10,396 nucleotides of DNA, from positions 1 through 10,396 of the forward strand of contig JAEOTU010000234.1 of NCBI GenBank assembly GCA_016839665.1. The letters are read 5' to 3'. The stretch is from Candidatus Hodarchaeota archaeon (lineage in GTDB: Archaea > Asgardarchaeota > Heimdallarchaeia > Hodarchaeales > Hodarchaeaceae). How positions within the stretch are numbered: the stretch's first letter is position 1; each line of letters begins with the position of its first letter. The notes under the pieces are model-generated. The model was given only the letters and a program-made list of their open reading frames with translations, searched no databases and was not told where the DNA came from. The position numbers and the translations under genes were made by a program. Positions 1 to 5,737 of the stretch are shown in pieces.

Positions 1-322
1 AAATAAACCTCTGAGGTTGTCCCTATTGATCCAAGAGCCCATGTACCACAAAACGGAAGAAACTCCCTGGGATCATTTGTGGGTGCTTGATCTGGATTGA
101 TTTCGAGTTGTGATTTGATGAAATTCCAAAAAATTGTTTCCTTTTTTCCCCAATAATCTTCTAATATCATTATAAATGCTTTTGCTAATTCAAGATTCGC
201 TCTACGACTAGGAAGGTTACTATTTAATAACAAATATTGAATTAGATCACTCTCGTCTCCTGTTTCGAGAAGCTCGGAAAAGAGAAGTCTCAGATCGTTT
301 TGGTGTTTTGGATTTTACTCAT
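1..322 (-). CDS. HEAT-repeat-like protein, N-terminal part (runs off left edge; apparent frameshift near start)
   Basis: Reading leftward from position 314, one frame stays open to the window edge (about 104 codons). It reads as a convincing alpha-helical protein: LLFSELLETGDESDL, then LPSRRANLELAKAF, then a DYWGKK turn, and the motif TNDPREFLPFCG. The RANLELA and NDPREFLPFCG blocks are ones I associate with a family of cytoplasmic HEAT-repeat proteins of unknown function; this is recall, not a search. The frame has no start codon at its beginning. An ATG at 322-320 with a good SD (GAGGAA, 333-338, 10 nt spacing) reads only MSKIQNTKTI before TGA at 292-290. Adding one A to any of the A4 runs at 298-301, 306-309 or 313-316 joins this ATG to the long frame. 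I therefore read it as one gene with a 1-bp deletion, either real or a sequencing error. The 3' end lies outside the window. The gene diverges from the AOR gene. Confidence 0.6.
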
Positions 323-332
323 TATGAATTTC

Positions 333-338
333 TTCCTC
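333..338 (-). promoter_or_regulatory. Shine-Dalgarno site of the HEAT-like gene
   Basis: GAGGAA on the minus strand ends 10 nt before the ATG at 322-320. Its presence supports that ATG as the true start even though the reading frame from it breaks after ten codons. Confidence 0.5.
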
Positions 339-358
339 AAAGAATCAAATTAATATAG

Positions 359-370
359 TTTTATTTAAAT
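359..370. promoter_or_regulatory. Candidate TATA element shared by the divergent HEAT-like and AOR genes
   Basis: TTTATTTAAAT sits in the 112-bp divergent gap. Its core, ATTTAAAT (363-370), is palindromic, so it could place TBP for either direction. Transcription starts about 25 nt away would give a leader of roughly 40 nt for the AOR gene and about 20 nt for the HEAT-like gene, both long enough to include the visible SD sites. A+T-rich matches arise easily by chance, so this is tentative. Confidence 0.35.
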
Positions 371-423
371 CGGTTGTTTGAAAGCTCTACCCTCTGAATA
401 TTAGTCATTGTTTAACTCATTAT

Positions 424-430
424 GGAGGAA
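424..430 (+). promoter_or_regulatory. Shine-Dalgarno site of the AOR gene
   Basis: GGAGGAA lies 4 nt before the ATG at 435 (6 nt counted from GGAGG). This strong site decides the start: the upstream in-frame TTG at 408 has no comparable site, and the extra nine residues it would add are not part of the family's N-terminus. Confidence 0.7.
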
Positions 431-434
431 ATCA

Positions 435-2627
435 ATGTTGTCAATCCTAGCAGAACTTTCTTATGAATTGAAACCAGTTGAAAAAGGTTATGCAAATAGA
501 ACACTCTATATTAACTTAACGACTCATGAGATAAAGATTAAGCCTGTTAATGAGGAAATGAAGGAGAAATTTGTAGGAGGAAAGGGATTCGATTTGTGGT
601 TGATGTGGAATTCCTTACCCAAAAACCGGCCAACTAATTGGGATGATACTGAAAATGTTATCTGCATTGCTTCTGGTCCATTAGGAGGAAGTACTTTTTA
701 TCCTGGATCAGGTAAGTCTATTGTCACAACAATCTCCCCCTTAACAGGAATCGTAATTGATAGTAACGTAGGTGGCTACTTCGGGCCTTATGCAAAGTTT
801 TCGGGTTTTGATGCGGTAGAAATCCAAGGAAAGGCATCAAAAGACGTTGTTATCTTTATCAACGGAGATGAAGGTGTCGTCCGCGTTGAAGAGGCAGAGA
901 ATATCCCTGATGAATCACATCTGTTAACCCAGCAATTAACTGAACAATACGCTGTGGATTCGACGGATAAGGAGAAAATTCGTGTTAGTGTTGTTTCAAC
1001 TGGGAATGGAGCAAAGCATACTAAATGGGGTTGCTTGAATTTTTCATGGTTTAACAGAAAACGAGATTGGGCTAGCTACAAACAAGCAGGAAGAGGGGGA
1101 ATTGGTACTGTTTTTCGCGATAAACGTATAAAGGCACTTGTATGTCGTTCTCCTAAGGCTGATGCGAAAATAAATGATCCATCTAACTCTGATATGGCGA
1201 AGAATGTTGGAAAGAAACATAATCGTGAGATTATTGAAAATGACCCCAAACAAAATGAGATGCGAGTAGTAGGTACGGGTCATTTGCCTGAGATCATGCA
1301 AGAGTATGATCTATTACCCACTGAGAATTTTCGGTTTGGGTCTCATAAGAATAAGGAATTAAAACCTGAAGATTTCCCGTACACTCGGGAAATAATGCGG
1401 AAAATCTATACACATACAGGGAAAGGAACTGATGGATGTTGGATTGGTTGTACGATTGCTTGTAGTCATATATCAAAAGGACATAAGGTACTAACAGGTT
1501 CATTTAAGGGCCAAGAAGTGAACGTGGACGGGCCTGAATATGAAACAATTGCAGGCTGTGGATCAAACTGGGGTGTGTGGGATCCCATTTGGGTCTTAGA
1601 AACAAACTTTTATTGTGATACTTATGGTCTAGATACGATCTCAGTGGGTACGGGAATTGCTTTCGTAATGGAATGCTTCGAAGCGGGAGTCTTAAACAAG
1701 GAAATCACTGGAGGACTTGAACTGAACTTTGGGAATGCGGAAGCAGCTTTAGAACTAATTCATCAAATGGCTCGTGGTGAAGGATTTGGAGCTGTTGTCG
1801 GTCAGGGAATCGTTGGGATGAAGAAAATTTTTCCTGAAAGATATGGTGCCGATCCACAATTCCTGCAAGACATTGGTATGGAACATAAAGGATTAGAATT
1901 CTCTGAATATGTTACCAAAGAATCATTAGCTCAACAGGGTGGATATGGATTAACTTTGAAAGGACCACAACATGATGAGGCCTGGTTAATATTTGAAGAT
2001 ATGGTACGAAACAATCTTCCGACGTTTGAAGACAAAGCTGAAGCTCTAGCATGGTTCCCTTTCTGGAGGACATGGTTTGGTCTGAATGGGTTATGCAAGC
2101 TTCCTTGGAATGACGTAGTGCCCCCTGATAATACTGGAAACCCACTGAAACCTTTGACACTGCCAGATGCTCGTGCCAAGATTCCTAAACACGTTAATTG
2201 GTATGCAGAGTACTTCAGTGGAGTAACTGGGAGAACTTCTTCTCCTGATGATCTTATTAAAATGTCAGAACGAGTGTATAATTTTCAGCGAATTCTCAAC
2301 GTACGACAAGGTAAGGGCCTTAGAGAGAGCGATTCCAATCTTCCATATCGTGCAATGGGCCCAGTCACAAAGGAAGAATATGAGAGTCGAACAAACCGGT
2401 ACGATAAGCAACTAAAGGAAGAAATCGGTGAAGATCCCTCTGGAAAAACTACTGAGGAGAAAATGGTCTTGATTCGGAATTATAGAGAAGAACGCTATAA
2501 AAAGCTTCAAGATGCTGTTTACGAACGCCGAGGTTGGAGTGTCCAAGGCTGTCCTTCCATTGCGAAGATTAAAGAGTTAGGTATCGACTATGAAGACGTT
2601 CTCTCCACTATTTCTCCCCATCAATAA
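435..2627 (+). CDS. Aldehyde:ferredoxin oxidoreductase (AOR) family tungstoenzyme
   Basis: A complete 730-aa member of the AOR family: cytoplasmic enzymes with a tungsten-bispyranopterin cofactor and one [4Fe-4S] cluster that oxidise aldehydes (or related substrates) to acids with ferredoxin as electron acceptor. The N-terminal cofactor domain is clear: VGGKGFD (residues 47-53), SGPLGG (80-85), PGSGKS (90-95), SPLTG (101-105), DSNVGGYFGP (109-118), and later AGRGGIGTVF. The usual cluster ligands are present as Cys335, Cys339 and Cys343 (CWIGCTIAC) and Cys554 (GLNGLCKLPW). The first pair is spaced CX3C, whereas characterised AOR enzymes have CX2C. At 730 aa it is longer than the usual 600-650, mainly through a charged C-terminal section ending in RRGWSVQGCPS. 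The substrate and subfamily (AOR, FOR, GAPOR, WOR or BamB-like) cannot be assigned by eye. No ferredoxin or tungsten-cofactor gene is adjacent. The start is set by the SD at 424-430. Its last 55 codons recur as a remnant at 4935-5099. Confidence 0.92.
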   Translation: MLSILAELSYELKPVEKGYANRTLYINLTTHEIKIKPVNEEMKEKFVGGKGFDLWLMWNSLPKNRPTNWDDTENVICIASGPLGGSTFYPGSGKSIVTTISPLTGIVIDSNVGGYFGPYAKFSGFDAVEIQGKASKDVVIFINGDEGVVRVEEAENIPDESHLLTQQLTEQYAVDSTDKEKIRVSVVSTGNGAKHTKWGCLNFSWFNRKRDWASYKQAGRGGIGTVFRDKRIKALVCRSPKADAKINDPSNSDMAKNVGKKHNREIIENDPKQNEMRVVGTGHLPEIMQEYDLLPTENFRFGSHKNKELKPEDFPYTREIMRKIYTHTGKGTDGCWIGCTIACSHISKGHKVLTGSFKGQEVNVDGPEYETIAGCGSNWGVWDPIWVLETNFYCDTYGLDTISVGTGIAFVMECFEAGVLNKEITGGLELNFGNAEAALELIHQMARGEGFGAVVGQGIVGMKKIFPERYGADPQFLQDIGMEHKGLEFSEYVTKESLAQQGGYGLTLKGPQHDEAWLIFEDMVRNNLPTFEDKAEALAWFPFWRTWFGLNGLCKLPWNDVVPPDNTGNPLKPLTLPDARAKIPKHVNWYAEYFSGVTGRTSSPDDLIKMSERVYNFQRILNVRQGKGLRESDSNLPYRAMGPVTKEEYESRTNRYDKQLKEEIGEDPSGKTTEEKMVLIRNYREERYKKLQDAVYERRGWSVQGCPSIAKIKELGIDYEDVLSTISPHQ

Positions 2628-3079
2628 TTCTAACAATTAAGTGGAATTTCAAATAAATTTAACATTGATATTGAACCCACCACAACATTTACGCCCGTAA
2701 GTACCGTTAAAATAGTAATCTGTACCACAGAATTCCAACCGTTCAATAAGGAGTGTCTTGAACTCATTCAAATCCTTTGTTCAAGCGCGAGAAATATCTA
2801 AGAAATATAATTATTTGGAAGTAGAAGTTGAATCTGATAAGATGCTAGAAGAGGTTAAGGATAAAAATCGATGATACTATGTTTGTACTGAAGATCCTCT
2901 TAGTTTTGTCAGTTAGAGTATTTAACCCTGGTGTTTATTCGTATGAGTTCTCATTTGACGTGAAATCATATGGAAAAAAAAGGTTTAAATTTAAAAAAAA
3001 GTATGATTTAGAATTCCAGCTCATAGCTGTAAAGGCTTAAAAATTTAAAAATGAAAGTATATTTGGAACAGTTAGAAAA
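2628..3079. other. Stretch without a confident gene; broken protein-like frames
   Basis: Three consecutive forward frames read like protein but none is a normal gene. 2634-2801 is open but has no start and contains VKIVICTTEFQPFNKECLELI. 2758-2874 is a second frame, overlapping the first, containing AREISKKYNYLEVEVES and ending in TGA. 2879-3040 is a third frame that starts with ATG. Joined by two frameshifts, they could be the debris of one gene of roughly 130 codons. I do not recognise the family. From about 2980 to 3060 the DNA is dominated by A and T runs and probably includes the promoter of the surface-protein gene. No tRNA-like or strong hairpin structure was seen. Confidence 0.3.
2879..3040 (+). 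CDS. Small ORF of 53 aa, unknown; possibly the tail of a broken gene
   Basis: The ATG at 2879 opens a 53-codon frame to TAA at 3038-3040. The first eleven residues are hydrophobic (MFVLKILLVLS). The second half alternates charged and aromatic residues as in a beta-sheet (NPGVYSYEFSFDVKSYG, then KYDLEFQLIAVKA). No SD precedes the ATG, and the preceding sequence contains protein-like frames shifted by one base, so this may be the C-terminal end of a decayed gene and not an independent small protein. It reads toward the surface-protein gene, which starts 40 nt downstream. Confidence 0.25.
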   Translation: MFVLKILLVLSVRVFNPGVYSYEFSFDVKSYGKKRFKFKKKYDLEFQLIAVKA

Positions 3080-4807
3080 TTGAGGTCCAACACTAAAACA
3101 ATGATCATTTTCATTTTTATAGTACTTTCAACCATTAGTGTGAAATCAACTAATTCAACAGAAATTATCCAATCTAGTTCTCAAGAGGTTGAATTTTTTA
3201 TTCTTACACTCGAAAATACAACATACTATTCCGATTACTTATTATTAAACACTTCATCATTTGAACCTGTTAAAAAGTGGGAATATAGTTTAAATGATCA
3301 GCCAAGGATAGAATTTACAAATGATGGAGTGTTCATTAACGCTAGGAATGGTTCAAATAAGTTACAAGTCTTCGCTACTCATTCAACAACTTCAGAAGTA
3401 GTAAATAAAACAATTTATTTTACAGTAGTATTAAACGACTATTGGACACCAGAAATTCCTGTGTATGATATTTTTTTCAATAGGTATGCACAAACAATAG
3501 ATTATGAGGGAAATAATTGGCTTATTTGGGAAGATTGGAATTCTTCGTCATACGAAAGGTACTTTTCATTTGCCAAATTATCTAGGAATGGTTCATTAAT
3601 TTTTGTCAAAATTAAATTACTTTATTTAGGTATTCAAGTTTATGCTGACGCCACTAACAATATTGTAGCAGACGAGAGTAATAATATTCATATTTATTGG
3701 GACCAGTATAACTATACTGGATTTACTGGAATAAAAAATACTGGAATAAAATATGCAAAAATCTCCTCTAATGGGGAAATTCTTATTGAACCCCAAATAC
3801 TTATAGAAGGAAACTATGAGTATACCACTCTGCAGTATTTTAACAAGACTATTTATTTGGCAACAAATAACGCAACATTATTAATTCTAGATACTATGGG
3901 AAATATAATTAAAAATCAAACAGACTTGAAAGTACACACCCAAAATCCTCCAAACCTTGTTCTTGGATCAAGTCACATTTATGTCGTATATCCTTCTAGT
4001 AATATGAAAATAATTTCTTTTACCTTAGGTGGAGATTTAATATCTGAATGGGTTGTTAATTTTGAAGATTGCAACTATGAATTTCATCCTAAACTCTTTT
4101 TAGATAATAAGGAGAATTTAATTTTAGTTTGGTTAGAAGATCACCGGGAAAGTAATCTTGCGAATAGTCCAAAATGGGTAGAAATGAAGCTTCAAAAATT
4201 TAATTATAAAGGAGAAAATTTAACAGATACAATTGAAGTAGGGAAATTTGAGGGAACTAATTTTAGGAATTCTGCAACGACTGATTTCAATAATAATATC
4301 TGGTTGGTCTTTGATACGACAGTATCAGTAACAGAATATTCTGATGTTACTAATTTTCACTTAATAATTATAAACAGCTCTGATGGAACGCCAATAATCA
4401 CAGATATTAAGTTGAATCCATTTAATTATGATCCATTAATCACTTACAATCCATTAACGAAATCATTACAATTAATATGGAATAATAACTATCTTTTCCA
4501 TACAATATTAAACATTTTCACATTAGACTCATTGAATATTGAAGAGGGCCATATTATTAAACTGAAAACCTATTTTAAGGATACGAATGGTTTATCTACT
4601 TTACCTGTGACATCAGAAACTAATATCCTAGATCCAACATCTTCAAGTAGCTCCTCACAAATATCTGGCCTAACTTCAGAGATAACAGAATCAATTAATG
4701 TCTTAAACTCGAATTCAAACATTGTGGCCAGTACGAATGGTTTAGAATTTTTTGTATTATTGTTTAGTTTCGGTTTATTGACCATTACGAGGAATAGAAA
4801 AAGGTAA
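3080..4807 (+). CDS. Secreted surface protein with beta-propeller-like repeats and a C-terminal sorting/anchor tail
   Basis: A 575-aa exported protein of unknown specific function. Residues 1-22 look like a signal peptide: basic n-region (RSNTK), hydrophobic core (MIIFIFIVL), then STISVKS. Residues about 35-120 resemble an Ig/cadherin-like beta domain. From about 140 to 480, a unit recurs that may be propeller blades: NNWLIWEDW (145-153), NNIHIYWDQ (201-209), NLILVWLED (346-354), NNIWLVFDT (405-413) and KSLQLIWNN (461-469), several followed by a K(L/I)S(R/S)NG-like turn. Numerous N-X-S/T sites would suit S-layer-type glycosylation. The tail is a Ser/Thr-rich linker (about 519-551), then GLEFF (554-558), a membrane helix and RNRKR at the very end, as in archaeal CTERM-type sorting signals. 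A short near-tandem repeat encodes TGIKNTGIK. The start is uncertain: TTG at 3080 gives the basic n-region, while ATG at 3101 removes all positive charge before the core. Neither has a well-spaced SD. Confidence 0.8.
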   Translation: MRSNTKTMIIFIFIVLSTISVKSTNSTEIIQSSSQEVEFFILTLENTTYYSDYLLLNTSSFEPVKKWEYSLNDQPRIEFTNDGVFINARNGSNKLQVFATHSTTSEVVNKTIYFTVVLNDYWTPEIPVYDIFFNRYAQTIDYEGNNWLIWEDWNSSSYERYFSFAKLSRNGSLIFVKIKLLYLGIQVYADATNNIVADESNNIHIYWDQYNYTGFTGIKNTGIKYAKISSNGEILIEPQILIEGNYEYTTLQYFNKTIYLATNNATLLILDTMGNIIKNQTDLKVHTQNPPNLVLGSSHIYVVYPSSNMKIISFTLGGDLISEWVVNFEDCNYEFHPKLFLDNKENLILVWLEDHRESNLANSPKWVEMKLQKFNYKGENLTDTIEVGKFEGTNFRNSATTDFNNNIWLVFDTTVSVTEYSDVTNFHLIIINSSDGTPIITDIKLNPFNYDPLITYNPLTKSLQLIWNNNYLFHTILNIFTLDSLNIEEGHIIKLKTYFKDTNGLSTLPVTSETNILDPTSSSSSSQISGLTSEITESINVLNSNSNIVASTNGLEFFVLLFSFGLLTITRNRKR

Positions 4808-4822
4808 AGTGACATTATTCCT

Positions 4823-4846
4823 TGATTATGCATTAATAAGTAATCA
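4823..4846. terminator. Weak inverted repeat after the surface-protein gene
   Basis: TGATTA (4823-4828) and TAATCA (4841-4846) form a perfect 6-bp stem with a 12-nt loop, 16 nt after the stop codon. It is AT-rich and lacks a T-run directly after it, so a role in termination or RNA 3'-end formation is only a possibility. Confidence 0.2.
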
Positions 4847-4934
4847 TCAACTAGTATTTAGAAAGTCCATCTAACAATTTCTTTGCTAAGAACAATAGGA
4901 TAATGTTTTCTTTAATATTAAAATGTTATTTACT

Positions 4935-5099
4935 ATGGGTTTGATCCGGAAGTTCAGAGAAGACCGTTATAAAAAGCTTCAAGATGCTGTTTACGAGCGC
5001 CGAGGTTGGAGTGTTCAAGGCTGTCCTTCCATTGCGAAGATAAAAGAACTAGGAATAGACTATGAAGACGTAATCTCCACCGTTTCACCCTATCAATAA
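4935..5099 (+). pseudogene. C-terminal remnant of a second AOR-family gene
   Basis: This 165-bp frame (ATG to TAA, 54 aa) aligns end to end with 2463-2627, the last 55 codons of the AOR gene, with no gaps. I count 21 nucleotide differences (about 87% identity). Twelve codons differ silently and seven change the residue, mostly conservatively (Y/F, E/D, L/I, I/V). It retains RRGWSVQGCPS and ends SPYQ where the intact gene ends SPHQ. Similarity stops abruptly just upstream of the ATG, where no cofactor or cluster domain is encoded, so it cannot be an enzyme. The excess of silent changes suggests that a full-length paralogue was under selection before most of it was lost. The ATG is simply the Met codon internal to the parent gene, and no SD precedes it. 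Downstream, 5112-5128 resembles 2627-2643 (14 of 17), suggesting the matching block continues past the stop with a 12-nt insertion. Confidence 0.85.
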
Positions 5100-5140
5100 T
5101 TTTTCATGAGGATTCTACTAGTTAAGTGCAGTAAAGGAGA

Positions 5141-5611
5141 TTAATGATCTGCACGCATTTTTTCTACTCTCCTCCTTCCCTCATTGATTATTGTCAAAAT
5201 TTCTTTGTCGATTAAGCCTTGTTGGATAGTTTTCTCAAAGAATTTCTTCCAATCTTCGGTTATTTCTTCCTCAAGTTCTGCATTCCTATCCCCTAGATCA
5301 CAAATTCTTTCCCATTCTTCTTGATCTATACCATGTCGTACAAGTAATAATGGCAAAATACCTTTTATCCAGATTTCTAACGCTGTTGCAGTATTATCAA
5401 CAGATAACATAACCAATCGATAATGATGGTTAATCTGGAAATATGCGTTTTTTTCAGTAGTTAATAAAAAATCTCTTTTTACTGGGGATGCAGTTAAGTT
5501 GGTTGTAGAAGGAGTCCGGTGTATGAAAGTTCTCTGTTTTTTGACAGGTGTTTCTTTTAGGTCCTTTATCTCGTCCAATAATGCGTCTAACTTTTTTTTG
5601 TCTAGAGGCAC
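5141..5611 (-). CDS. Hypothetical protein, 156 aa
   Basis: I do not recognise this protein. It starts with GTG at 5611-5609, with a weak purine-rich AGGAAA about 10 nt upstream, and ends with TAA at 5143-5141. The N-terminus is short and highly charged (PLDKKKLDALLDEIKDLKE), probably an amphipathic helix. It is followed by a polar, likely disordered stretch rich in Thr, Pro and Arg (about 22-50). The remainder is predominantly helical, with a hydrophobic segment ALEIWIKGILPLLLV (about 78-92) that is too short and interrupted to call a membrane span, and a charged C-terminal helix (RRRVEKMRADH). It is cytoplasmic by appearance. It lies between the AOR remnant and tnpB, on the tnpB strand and 103 bp downstream of it. 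A role with the transposon is possible but not shown; the gene may be unrelated host DNA. Confidence 0.6.
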   Translation of the reverse strand: MPLDKKKLDALLDEIKDLKETPVKKQRTFIHRTPSTTNLTASPVKRDFLLTTEKNAYFQINHHYRLVMLSVDNTATALEIWIKGILPLLLVRHGIDQEEWERICDLGDRNAELEEEITEDWKKFFEKTIQQGLIDKEILTIINEGRRRVEKMRADH

Positions 5612-5668
5612 TAGATTTTACTTTCCTAAAAGTGATTTTTATAGATAAGCGATTATACCCAGGTTAAT

Positions 5669-5695
5669 AAAATTGAATAGGTTTTTATCAATTTT
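5669..5695 (-). ncRNA. Stem-loop just downstream of tnpB; candidate omega RNA/right-end or terminator hairpin
   Basis: AAAATTGA (5669-5676) and TCAATTTT (5688-5695) are perfect 8-bp arms around an 11-nt loop, 20-46 nt after the tnpB stop in its direction of transcription. TnpB elements place their guide RNA scaffold at the tnpB 3' end and right element, so this hairpin is a natural candidate for the end of that RNA or for a transcription terminator. All stem pairs but two are A-T, so chance is not excluded. Confidence 0.35.
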
Positions 5696-5712
5696 GTTCA
5701 CATGAGGTCATC

Positions 5713-5737
5713 AACTAGCTCGTCACCGTAGCTAGTT
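5713..5737 (-). repeat. Perfect inverted repeat spanning the tnpB stop codon
   Basis: AACTAGCT (5713-5720) and AGCTAGTT (5730-5737) form a perfect 8-bp stem with a 9-nt loop (CGTCACCGT on the + strand). The tnpB TAG stop lies in one arm. In IS200/IS605-type elements the tnpB 3' end overlaps the omega RNA scaffold and the right end carries subterminal hairpins, so this repeat is well placed for either role. The function itself is inferred. Confidence 0.45.

Noticed and set aside
408..434. In-frame TTG at 408 as the AOR start
   Set aside because: The strong GGAGGAA lies inside this extension and directly precedes the ATG at 435; the added nine residues are not family-like.
1044..2179. Several minus-strand frames of 69-85 codons inside the AOR gene
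   Set aside because: Shadows of the AOR coding sequence.
3051..3083. Ten-residue leader-like frame overlapping the surface-protein TTG start
   Set aside because: Too short and lacks an SD; likely chance in A-rich DNA.
3716..3755. Near-tandem TACTGGAATAAAA repeat
   Set aside because: Only two copies inside the surface-protein gene, coding TGIKNTGIK; no sign of a longer array.
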